DNA of 5,164 bases from Spirochaetae bacterium HGW-Spirochaetae-9 (GTDB lineage: Bacteria; Spirochaetota; Spirochaetia; Treponematales; Rectinemataceae): assembly GCA_002839205.1 (NCBI GenBank), contig PGXP01000139.1, positions 1-5,164 on the forward strand. The letters are read 5' to 3'. The notes below the pieces were generated by a model. It saw only the letters and a list, made by a program, of their open reading frames with translations, had not been told where the DNA came from and made no database searches. A program made the translations under genes and the position numbers. The stretch's first letter is position 1; the number at the start of each line of letters is the position of its first letter. Positions 1-5,164 of the stretch are shown here, piece after piece.

Positions 1-59
1 AAGGCGAGAACGGTCGATACGCCAGCTACGGCGAGGGGGCCGACAAGTAGTGGGCTCAT
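1..59 (-). CDS. nqrF: Probable NqrF (NQR subunit F), N-terminal fragment cut by window edge
   Basis: Only the first 19 codons are present: the frame starts at the ATG read leftward from 59 and runs off the window. The visible peptide (MSPLLVGPLAVAGVSTVLA) is hydrophobic and looks like the start of a single N-terminal membrane anchor. A strong purine-rich Shine-Dalgarno (AGGGAGG) lies a few bases upstream, inside the 10-base gap after nqrE. In canonical nqrABCDEF operons the gene after nqrE is nqrF. It encodes the NADH-oxidising subunit, with one N-terminal helix followed by a [2Fe-2S] ferredoxin domain and an FAD/NADH reductase domain. The identification rests on gene order and the hydrophobic start, since no catalytic domain is visible. 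If the complex were Rnf-like, this slot would be rnfB, whose product also begins with one membrane helix. Confidence 0.6.
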   Translation of the reverse strand, partial: MSPLLVGPLAVAGVSTVLA

Positions 60-69
60 TCTTCCTCCC

Positions 70-669
70 TCACTGTACGGCTATCATGCCGGAAAAGCCG
101 ATGAACGCCATCGCCATAAAGCCGATGGTGATGAGGGTTATACCCGTGCCCTTCAAGCCGGCCGGAATGGCCGTGTTCTTGTCCAGCTTTGTGCGGATGG
201 AGGCGAGGAGCATGATCGCAAGCCACCAGCCGGCGCCTGAACCGAAGCCGAAGACGACGGCCTGGAGGAAGCTGTAGCTGCGGATCTGCATGAAGAGGAT
301 GACGCCGAGGACGGCGCAGTTGACGGTGATGAGGGGAAGGAAGATGCCCAGGGCCATATAGAGGGAAGGCGAGAAACGGTCGATGATCATCTCGAGCATC
401 TGCACCACACCCGCGATCACGATGATGAAGATGATGAAGGAGAGATATTCGATGCCGAGCGGCTTGATCATATAGTTGAGCACGGCCCAGCAGATGGCCG
501 AGCAGAGGCCAATCACCATGGTGACCGCGACACCCAAGCCCATTGAGCTCTTGAAATCCTTGGAAATCGAGATGAACGAGCATGTTCCCAGAAAGTTGGC
601 GAGGAGGATATTGCTCGTCAGAATGCTCGCCAGGAAAAGAGGAAGTAGTCCTACACTTGGCGCGTTCAT
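70..669 (-). CDS. nqrE: NqrE, membrane subunit E of Na+-translocating NADH:quinone oxidoreductase
   Basis: This 199-residue polytopic inner-membrane protein has about six hydrophobic segments and belongs to the NqrE/RnfA family (usual length about 190-200). NqrE pairs with NqrD in an inverted arrangement, and together they hold a [2Fe-2S] cluster mid-membrane that passes electrons from NqrF toward the NqrC flavin. The ligand cysteines are visible: Cys30 in FLGTCSF and Cys118 in LPLITVNCAVLG. NqrE rather than RnfA is supported by the C-terminal half, with GFGSGAGWWLAI (141-152), IPAGLKGTGIT (168-178) and the final FSG. The ATG at 669 is chosen because AAAGGAG precedes it by about 9 bases and the family start fits. 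The open frame continues upstream to 876, but that part is the antisense shadow of nqrD. The gene follows nqrD with a 1-base gap (TGATATG), indicating coupled translation. Confidence 0.93.
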   Translation of the reverse strand: MNAPSVGLLPLFLASILTSNILLANFLGTCSFISISKDFKSSMGLGVAVTMVIGLCSAICWAVLNYMIKPLGIEYLSFIIFIIVIAGVVQMLEMIIDRFSPSLYMALGIFLPLITVNCAVLGVILFMQIRSYSFLQAVVFGFGSGAGWWLAIMLLASIRTKLDKNTAIPAGLKGTGITLITIGFMAMAFIGFSGMIAVQ

Positions 670-670
670 A

Positions 671-1297
671 TCACTTCGCTCCTTTCTTTGTGGCTGCGGC
701 CTTGGCCTTGAAGGCGTTGGCTGCCCATAGTGCCAGGGCGACGAGGAAGAAGGCCGAGGGCGCCATAACCATGATCGTCCAGGGGGTGAAGCTTTCGCCG
801 ACAACCTTGAATCCGAGGACGGAACCGAAACCGAGGAATTCCCTGATGAGTGCCAGGCCAACGAGAACCCAGCCATAGCCGAGGCCGTTCGCCAGGCCGT
901 CCAGGAAGGAAAGCCAGGGCTTGTTGCTCATCGCGAAAGCTTCGGCGCGGCCCATCAGAATGCAGTTCGTGATGATGAGGCCAACGTAAGGTCCCAACTG
1001 CTTGGAAATGGCGGGAGCGTAGGCTTTCAGGAGAATGTCCACGATGATGACGTAGAAGGAATGGATGAGAACCGTGATGATCATGCGCACCTTGCGGGGC
1101 ATGAAATCCTTGATAAAAGAGAGAGTCAGGCTGCCCATGGCCGTGGCGAAGGTGACGCCGAGGACCATTATCAGGGTGTTTCGGAGATTGTTGGTGACGG
1201 CGAGGGTCGAGCAGATACCCAAGACCTGGACGAAAATCGGGGTGTTGGTCCAGAGTCCGTCCTTGAACACTTTTCTGGCGGGGCTCATGGCGCTCAT
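671..1297 (-). CDS. nqrD: NqrD, membrane subunit D of Na+-translocating NADH:quinone oxidoreductase
   Basis: This 208-residue integral membrane protein with about six hydrophobic segments is the pseudo-symmetric partner of NqrE. The [2Fe-2S] ligand cysteines fall at Cys29 (VLGICSTLAVT) and Cys112 (LIITNCILMGRAEAFAM), matching the numbering of the Vibrio cholerae NqrD cysteines as I recall them. The stretch ISKQL (97-101), then IITNC, GRAEAFAM, SFLDG (130-134), NGLGYGWVL (137-145) and MAPSAFFL (178-185) is characteristic of NqrD rather than RnfE. The C-terminus is lysine/alanine-rich and cytoplasmic in character. The start at 1297 is preferred over a second in-frame ATG at 1288 because GGAGG sits 6 bases upstream and this start preserves the Cys29 numbering. 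The ATG overlaps the nqrC stop (ATGA). The protein works with NqrE in electron transfer coupled to Na+ translocation. Confidence 0.94.
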   Translation of the reverse strand: MSAMSPARKVFKDGLWTNTPIFVQVLGICSTLAVTNNLRNTLIMVLGVTFATAMGSLTLSFIKDFMPRKVRMIITVLIHSFYVIIVDILLKAYAPAISKQLGPYVGLIITNCILMGRAEAFAMSNKPWLSFLDGLANGLGYGWVLVGLALIREFLGFGSVLGFKVVGESFTPWTIMVMAPSAFFLVALALWAANAFKAKAAATKKGAK

Positions 1298-1923
1298 AGG
1301 CTGCCTCCAATCTGCTTCACGGCAGCGAGGGCGTTGATCACCAGACGTTGCACGAAGTCCGAGGTGCGGCTTGCGCCGGTGACGGCGTCCACCCGCGAAT
1401 TCTCCTTGTCGGGATCACCTTTGCCCGATCCCTGGGAGACGGCGATTTTTCCGTCTGCAGCCACTTTTTCGCCGGTGAACTGCGCGCTGAACCAGGGTTC
1501 GCCAATGCGGCCGCCGAGGCCCGGCGTCTCCTGCTGATCGAGAAGCTCGAAGCCCCTGATGCGCTCAGCCTGGGGATCGGCGGCCAGGATGGCCGTAATC
1601 GGACCCCAGAGGCCGGCATTCGTGATCTTCACCGCCACAAAAGGCGCGCCTTCGATTATCGTTGAATAGGCGGCCATGCCGGGAGCAGGCTCGGGAAGCT
1701 CCTTCACGAGGCTCGCGTAGCCTGATTCGACATCGCCCTTGGAGGTGGTAAGGTCGGCGAGGCCGAAGGCCTTCAGGACGGCATAGTGTGAGGCATATCG
1801 CCGGTTGGCTTCCACCTGCCCGAGGGTTGCCTGGTTGGCCACGGCGAGAAGAACCATAAAGGCTGCGCAGGCCACGAAGGTGAAGACGACGACGTAGCCT
1901 ATCGATTCTTTCTTCAGCTTCAT
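1294..1923 (-). CDS. nqrC: NqrC, FMN-bearing subunit C of Na+-translocating NADH:quinone oxidoreductase
   Basis: This 209-residue protein has a positively charged start (MKLKK), one membrane helix at about residues 9-30, and a soluble periplasmic FMN-binding domain. Family landmarks are GLWGPI (104-109), QETPGLGG (131-138) and the flavinylation site DAVTGAS (179-185), which fits the ApbE target pattern D-x-x-S/T-G-A-T/S. In NqrC, FMN is bound by a phosphoester to the last residue of this motif. Here that residue is Ser185 rather than the usual threonine, although Thr187 is two positions on. The protein is shorter than Vibrio NqrC (about 257) and nearer RnfG in length, so some annotation pipelines may call it RnfG. 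The NqrD/NqrE neighbours argue for NqrC. The ATG at 1923 overlaps the nqrB stop (ATGA), with GGGAGG about 6 bases upstream. An ApbE flavin transferase must be encoded elsewhere. Confidence 0.9.
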   Translation of the reverse strand: MKLKKESIGYVVVFTFVACAAFMVLLAVANQATLGQVEANRRYASHYAVLKAFGLADLTTSKGDVESGYASLVKELPEPAPGMAAYSTIIEGAPFVAVKITNAGLWGPITAILAADPQAERIRGFELLDQQETPGLGGRIGEPWFSAQFTGEKVAADGKIAVSQGSGKGDPDKENSRVDAVTGASRTSDFVQRLVINALAAVKQIGGSL

Positions 1924-2843
1924 TTCGCGCCTCCCTTCGCCGGGGCGGCGGGCTTCTTCATGCCGTCGACGCCCATGTCGATGAGGGTGGCAAAGGTGTT
2001 GCCGAAAAGGATGGCGAAACTTGTGCCCTCGGAAAAGGCCGAAAACGTGCGTATTACGACGACGGTGGCACCGATAAGGGCGCCGTAGAGGTAGTGGGAA
2101 AGCGGTCGCTTGGGTGCCGAAACGGGATCGGTGGCCATGAAGACGGTGACAAAGAGGAAGGAACCGGCGAGGAGGCTCTCCATGGGCAGGGCCCGGGCGA
2201 CGCCGCTGTAGAAAAGTGCCGCGTTCAGCGCGGCGGCGGCTGCTATCGACGAAACAATGATGCGCCAGCTCGCCGTCTTCGTGGCGACGAGGTAGACCGC
2301 CGCCGCGGCCACGAGCAGCACCATGCCTTCACCCATGGCACCCGTGCGCTGCCCCAGGAGGAGGTTCAGGATGCCCACGCTCTGGCCGGACCGCATGGCC
2401 GCCAGCGGTGTCGCCGAGGCCAGGGCGTCGACGGCGCCGATGCCGAAGTTCCCTAAGCTCGTATAGGAGGCCGAAAGGGCAATCGCGAAGGAGATGTAGA
2501 CGAAGGCTCGTCCTGTCACTGCCGGGTTGAAGATGTTGCGGCCAAAACCGCCGTACACGCTCTTGCCCATGGCCACGGCGAAGACGATACCCACTCCCAG
2601 CATCCAGAGCGGCGTTCTGGGCGGGAATGCCATGGCGTAGAGGGCGCAGGTGACGAGGACAGCTTCGCTCACCTTGCCCGATTTTTTTCGCTCAAAAACC
2701 CACTCCGTCCCAATGCCGAGGATGAAGACGACAAGGGCAGAGAGCAGGGCTCTATAGCCGTACATCCATATCGAATAAAGATATATGGGCACGAGAGCGT
2801 AGAGAACTCGACGCATCATCGGCTGCTTGAGAAATTTGAGCAC
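1920..2843 (-). CDS. nqrB: NqrB, membrane subunit B of Na+-translocating NADH:quinone oxidoreductase
   Basis: This 307-residue polytopic protein of the NqrB/RnfD family is the main Na+-conducting and flavin-carrying subunit in NQR. Conserved blocks visible are LVTCALYAMAFPPRTPLW (63-80), GGFGRNIFNPAVTGRAF (98-114), ATPL with the presumed FMN-attachment Thr145 (within DALASAT, 139-145), FMATDPVSAP (235-244) and YGALIG (253-258), then FAILFGN and LID near the end. It is shorter than Vibrio NqrB (about 415), lacking much of the N-terminal extension, and resembles RnfD in size. The C-terminal motifs read more like NqrB. The start is the GTG at 2843, because GAGGAGG lies 9 bases before it and the protein then begins at VLKFLKQP. 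The open frame to 2927 would add 28 residues overlapping the divergent gene and has no better signal. It is the first gene of the operon, with no nqrA upstream. Confidence 0.88.
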   Translation of the reverse strand: MLKFLKQPMMRRVLYALVPIYLYSIWMYGYRALLSALVVFILGIGTEWVFERKKSGKVSEAVLVTCALYAMAFPPRTPLWMLGVGIVFAVAMGKSVYGGFGRNIFNPAVTGRAFVYISFAIALSASYTSLGNFGIGAVDALASATPLAAMRSGQSVGILNLLLGQRTGAMGEGMVLLVAAAAVYLVATKTASWRIIVSSIAAAAALNAALFYSGVARALPMESLLAGSFLFVTVFMATDPVSAPKRPLSHYLYGALIGATVVVIRTFSAFSEGTSFAILFGNTFATLIDMGVDGMKKPAAPAKGGAK

Positions 2844-2852
2844 GGTGGAGTT

Positions 2853-2859
2853 CCTCCTC
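2853..2859 (-). promoter_or_regulatory. Ribosome binding site that sets the GTG start of nqrB
   Basis: Read leftward, GAGGAGG lies 9 bases before a GTG at 2843. It is the only strong Shine-Dalgarno in the upstream part of this reading frame. It therefore supports the 307-residue NqrB over the longer ATG/TTG-type starts further upstream, which would run into the divergent gene. Confidence 0.75.
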
Positions 2860-2870
2860 GCGGATAGAGT

Positions 2871-2899
2871 AGTATAGAGAAGGAAAAATTGCAAACCAA
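2871..2899 (-). promoter_or_regulatory. Candidate sigma-70-type promoter of the nqrBCDEF operon
   Basis: On the minus strand, a -10 hexamer TATACT (2876-2871, five of six consensus bases) is preceded, after a 17-base spacer, by TTGGTT (2899-2894, three of six including the TTG). Transcription would start around 2864, giving a short leader of about 20 bases that still includes the Shine-Dalgarno. The -10 is good and the -35 is weak. The call comes from pattern inspection only. Confidence 0.45.
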
Positions 2900-2904
2900 A
2901 AAGC

Positions 2905-2910
2905 GGGGAG
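2905..2910 (+). promoter_or_regulatory. Ribosome binding site of the B3/B4 domain gene
   Basis: GGGGAG ends 5 bases before the ATG at 2916 and decides this start over an in-frame TTG at 2889, nine codons earlier. The upstream TTG has only AGAAGGA in front of it and would sit inside the divergent promoter region. Confidence 0.6.
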
Positions 2911-2915
2911 ACGTA

Positions 2916-3611
2916 ATGGACACACAACTTATCTTCGATGCCGACGAAAGCCTGAAGGGCCTGAGCATAGGCGTTGTGGAGGTAAAAGGCCTCGACTGGT
3001 CGGCGGCCTCAACGGAGGGAAGTTACGATAAGACCCTCGTCGATGCCCTCGCTGACGCAAAAACCAAGGGCGAAGCCCTCGTCTCGGCAAGCCGCAAGGC
3101 AGCCGTACGCTCCATGCTGCGCCATGGCGCCTACAAGCCCGCGGGCAGGGCCAAACCCTCCAGCGAATATCTTCTCCAAGCCCTTCTGGAAGACGACTTT
3201 CCTTCCGTCAATCACTTTGTCGATGCGGTCAATGTCGTCAGCCTGGTCTCAGGCTATCCCATCTCCATCATCGACCTCGAAAAGGCAGGCTCCGACCTCA
3301 TACTGCGCCGCGCCCGCGCCGGCGAGAACTACATCTTCAACGCCGGCGGCCAGACAATCGACCTCGCCGACCTTCTCTGCGTCTGCCGTCGTGCCGAGGG
3401 AGCCAGCGCCGGCGTCTATACCCCCACCGCCAACCCTGTGCGCGATTCCATGGCCACAAAGATCTTTCCTGGAGCCTCCTCGGCCGTCGCCTTCATCTAT
3501 GCCCCGGTTGGCGCAGAAAATGCCGATCTCGAATCGGCTTGCGCTCGCCTCGCGGAGTACCTGGGTCAGGCATCAGCCGGCGCCGAATGGCGGGTCATTG
3601 CCATAAAGTAG
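2916..3611 (+). CDS. Stand-alone B3/B4 tRNA-binding-like domain protein (PheRS beta B3/B4 family)
   Basis: This 231-residue soluble protein has no signal peptide or membrane segment. It resembles free-standing B3/B4 domains, which are related to the editing domain of the phenylalanyl-tRNA synthetase beta subunit. Visible family landmarks are a helical N-terminal half, the block SSEYLLQALLEDDFPSVNHF (82-101), DAVNVVSLVSGYPISIIDL (103-121), a D-L-I-L-R strand (127-131) followed by A-x-x-G-E (134-138), and NPVRDSMATKI (173-183), resembling the conserved G-x-P-x-x-R-D-S/T-x-x-T region. No synthetase catalytic domain is attached. In synthetases, B3/B4 hydrolyses mischarged Tyr-tRNA(Phe). The role of the free-standing form is largely undefined, so trans-editing or another tRNA-related role is inference. 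It is divergent from nqrB and 23 bases upstream of the t6A synthase gene, likely in the same transcript. No convincing promoter of its own was seen. Confidence 0.82.
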   Translation: MDTQLIFDADESLKGLSIGVVEVKGLDWSAASTEGSYDKTLVDALADAKTKGEALVSASRKAAVRSMLRHGAYKPAGRAKPSSEYLLQALLEDDFPSVNHFVDAVNVVSLVSGYPISIIDLEKAGSDLILRRARAGENYIFNAGGQTIDLADLLCVCRRAEGASAGVYTPTANPVRDSMATKIFPGASSAVAFIYAPVGAENADLESACARLAEYLGQASAGAEWRVIAIK

Positions 3612-3634
3612 GCAAAACGATACCATCAGCCCCG

Positions 3635-4636
3635 ATGGAAATGCTGGATTCGAGCGACGAAAGCCTCAGAAAAGCCGGGGCGGCACTGGCCGCGGGCAAG
3701 CTCGTCGCCATACCTACCGAAACCGTCTATGGCCTCGGCGCCGATGCCTTCAACGCCATAGCGGTAGCCCGCGTATTCGAGGCCAAGGCCCGCCCAGCCT
3801 TCGATCCACTCATCGTCCATATAGCGAACCTCGCCGATATCGACATGGTGGCCTTATCCTTTCCGCCCAAAGCCAGGCTCCTGGCCGAAGCCCTCTGGCC
3901 AGGTCCTCTCACCATGATCCTGCCCAAGAGGAACGAGGTGCCCGATATCGTCACTTCCGGCCTCGACACTGTCGCCGTCCGTTTTCCCTCCCACAACCTT
4001 GCGCAGAAAATCATCGCCTACTCAGGCACTGTCATCGCGGCTCCCAGCGCCAATCCCTTCGGCTACATATCGCCTACCACGGCTGCCCACGTCGCCCGCA
4101 CCCTGGGCGACCGCATCGACTTCATCGTCGATGGAGGACCCTGCACCGTCGGTGTCGAATCGACCGTTATCGATATGACAAGCGATACCCCGGTCCTCCT
4201 CAGGCCGGGCGGCATGCCTCTCGAGCGCATCCGCGACATCGTAGGCGAGGTAGTGCTGTCCACCAAGAAAGGCGGAGTCATCGTCAGCCCAGGCCAACTC
4301 AAGAGCCATTACGCGCCCCACGCGAAGCTCTCTCTGTATGACTGGAAGAGCCTTCCCGACAGCATCGCGGCCAGCGACCTGGCGACAGCCAGTGACCGCT
4401 CGGCTGCCATCGTCTTTGACGCGGAGCGCGCCGTGGCCTTGGCGTCGACGGGGCGCTTCCAGCGAATCTGCGTCCTCTCCGAAAAAGGCGACATGGTGGA
4501 AGCCGCGGCTCGCCTCTTCGCCCTCCTCCACGAACTCGACAACCTGGGCTTCGACACCATCCATGCCGAACGCGTGCCCGAGGAAGGCCTGGGCCGCGCC
4601 GTCAACGATAGACTCTCCCGCGCGGCCAAAAATTAG
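3635..4636 (+). CDS. L-threonylcarbamoyladenylate synthase, Sua5 type (YrdC domain plus Sua5 C-terminal domain)
   Basis: This 333-residue cytoplasmic enzyme makes threonylcarbamoyl-AMP from threonine, bicarbonate and ATP. That intermediate is transferred by TsaD and partners to A37 of ANN-decoding tRNAs (t6A). The YrdC catalytic domain covers about residues 10-200, with PTETVYGLGADA (27-38), KARPAFDPLIVHI (51-63), APSAN (136-140), SPTTAAHV (146-153), VESTVID (174-180) and LLRPGG (188-193). The linker SPGQLKSHYAPH (218-229) and a Rossmann-like C-terminal domain ending in GLGRAVNDRLSRAA (318-331) mark the long Sua5 form rather than short TsaC. The ATG at 3635 matches the family start, but no clear Shine-Dalgarno precedes it. 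An ATG at 3641 is also possible, and one at 3587 would overlap the upstream gene. Translation may rely on coupling from the B3/B4 gene 23 bases before. Confidence 0.95.
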   Translation: MEMLDSSDESLRKAGAALAAGKLVAIPTETVYGLGADAFNAIAVARVFEAKARPAFDPLIVHIANLADIDMVALSFPPKARLLAEALWPGPLTMILPKRNEVPDIVTSGLDTVAVRFPSHNLAQKIIAYSGTVIAAPSANPFGYISPTTAAHVARTLGDRIDFIVDGGPCTVGVESTVIDMTSDTPVLLRPGGMPLERIRDIVGEVVLSTKKGGVIVSPGQLKSHYAPHAKLSLYDWKSLPDSIAASDLATASDRSAAIVFDAERAVALASTGRFQRICVLSEKGDMVEAAARLFALLHELDNLGFDTIHAERVPEEGLGRAVNDRLSRAAKN

Positions 4637-4664
4637 GTTAATCCCGATGCAGGCCAGGACTTTA

Positions 4665-4693
4665 TTGACAAACGAGGCTCAAAGGCCAACAAT
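4665..4693 (+). promoter_or_regulatory. Candidate promoter for the downstream 7TM sensor gene
   Basis: A perfect -35 consensus TTGACA (4665-4670) is followed, after exactly 17 bases, by AACAAT (4688-4693), which matches four of six -10 bases but lacks the first T. Transcription would begin near 4700, only a few bases before the ATG at 4703. It sits in the 66-base gap after the Sua5 gene, the only sizeable gap on the plus strand. The weak -10 keeps confidence modest. Confidence 0.35.
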
Positions 4694-4702
4694 GAATCCA
4701 GG

Positions 4703-5164
4703 ATGACAGCAGCCCGATTCATCATCACCGCCCTCCTCTTTTTCTCCTGCGGCGTACTATTTTTCGTCTGCCTTCTGGCCCTTCGGAAACGCTTCACATC
4801 GGGTCCCCCTTCCATACTGCTGAGCTTCGCCATCCTGTTCGTGGCCTTTTACGACATAGGCTACGCCATGGAGATCAATGCCACCAGCATAGCCGGCACC
4901 TTCTTCTGGGTTCGATTTCAGCACCTGGGCATTCAGCTCATAACTCCAACCTGGCTCCTTTTTGCTCTCCTTATCGTGAGAAGGAAAAGGCTTATTGCCC
5001 CCCATGTGATTGCCCTCATCTACCTCTTGCCAGTTGTCGCCCTGCTGGCCTCCCAAACGCTGGGCGGCCTCAACCTTCTCCATCCAAATCCCGGCCTGGC
5101 TGAAGGAGAGATCCTCTCGCGATTCATCTACGACCGGAGTTGGACGATGTATCTGACCGTCATC
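4703..5164 (+). CDS. Membrane sensor with histidine-kinase-type N-terminal 7TM domain, 3' end cut off
   Basis: The first 154 residues are present and the frame is open to the window end. There are four clear hydrophobic segments at about residues 6-27, 37-56, 74-92 and 98-118, separated by short basic loops (LRKRF, VRRKRL). The region from YDIGYAMEI (50-58) through FFWVRFQHLGIQLITPTWLL (67-86) has the layout and key aromatic/glycine residues of the 7TM domain found at the N-terminus of many sensor histidine kinases and diguanylate cyclases. The output module lies beyond the window, so kinase versus cyclase cannot be decided. The ATG at 4703 is the only ATG in frame after the Sua5 stop at 4634-4636, which is in the same frame. 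No Shine-Dalgarno is at normal distance, only AGG directly abutting the ATG. It probably senses an envelope or membrane signal, and the ligand is unknown. Confidence 0.78.
   Translation, partial: MTAARFIITALLFFSCGVLFFVCLLALRKRFTSGPPSILLSFAILFVAFYDIGYAMEINATSIAGTFFWVRFQHLGIQLITPTWLLFALLIVRRKRLIAPHVIALIYLLPVVALLASQTLGGLNLLHPNPGLAEGEILSRFIYDRSWTMYLTVI

Noticed and set aside
56..583. Long open frame on the minus strand in another frame (175 codons)
   Set aside because: It lies inside nqrE; its product is rich in His, Arg and Pro with no recognisable domain, typical of a GC-rich shadow frame.
666..1310. 214-codon minus-strand frame overlapping nqrD
   Set aside because: It is an out-of-frame shadow of nqrD with low-complexity His/Arg/Pro composition; nqrD itself matches its family fully.
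2094..2456. 120-codon plus-strand frame antisense to nqrB
   Set aside because: The predicted product is Gly/Arg/His-rich without family resemblance, and it lies entirely inside nqrB.
70..2843. Naming the minus-strand operon Rnf (rnfD, G, E, A, B)
   Set aside because: The families are homologous and the short B and C subunits are Rnf-sized. However, the D and E subunits carry NqrD/NqrE-specific stretches and cysteine positions (ISKQL...IITNC, GRAEAFAM, GFGSGAGW, APSAFFL), and the NqrB C-terminus (ATDPVSAP, YGALIG) fits NQR better.
2844..2927. N-terminal extension of NqrB by 28 residues
   Set aside because: It would overlap the divergent gene's start, and the GTG at 2843 has a strong Shine-Dalgarno at good spacing.
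4022..4564. 180-codon antisense frame within the Sua5 gene
   Set aside because: It is antisense to a confidently identified coding region, has no ribosome binding site or domain match, and is explained by GC-biased third positions.
4637..4702. A terminator between Sua5 and the sensor gene
   Set aside because: No GC-rich inverted repeat followed by a T-run is visible in this stretch.

Overview
The window is a moderately GC-rich (about 60% by eye), densely packed bacterial segment with two divergent gene blocks separated by a 72-base intergenic region (2844-2915). The gene content suggests a Gram-negative-type bacterium. A spirochaete is possible, because a sodium-pumping NADH:quinone oxidoreductase and 7TM-sensor signalling proteins occur there, but this is a weak guess and no rRNA or other phylogenetic marker is present.

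Leftward block (minus strand, 2843 to 1): nqrB, nqrC, nqrD, nqrE and the first 19 codons of a fifth gene, probably nqrF. These encode the membrane core of the Na+-translocating NADH:quinone oxidoreductase (Na+-NQR). The genes are packed end to end (4-base ATGA overlaps for B/C and C/D, a 1-base gap for D/E, a 10-base gap for E/F). Each has a clear Shine-Dalgarno sequence, so they form one translationally coupled operon. The same subunit families make up the Rnf complex. The NqrD and NqrE sequences point to NQR: the four membrane cysteines fall at or near the NqrD/NqrE positions, and the flanking motifs are NqrD/NqrE-like. Unusually, the operon starts at nqrB. The quinone-side peripheral subunit NqrA, normally encoded just upstream of nqrB, is not there and must be elsewhere or absent.

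Rightward block (plus strand, 2916 to the end): a stand-alone B3/B4 tRNA-binding-like domain protein, then a full-length two-domain Sua5/TsaC L-threonylcarbamoyladenylate synthase (first step of tRNA t6A37 modification), then the N-terminal part of a membrane sensor with a histidine-kinase-type 7TM domain, cut by the window end. The first two may form a small tRNA-quality or tRNA-modification pair. The sensor gene lies 66 bases further on and may have its own promoter, with a perfect -35 hexamer and a possible start of transcription almost at the ATG.

I found no mobile elements, CRISPR arrays, RNA genes or convincing terminators. The most notable points are the missing nqrA, a serine in place of threonine at the predicted flavin-attachment site of NqrC, a variant flavinylation motif in NqrB, the B3/B4-Sua5 pairing, and a possible near-leaderless promoter for the sensor gene. 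Nothing here amounts to a clearly undescribed system.
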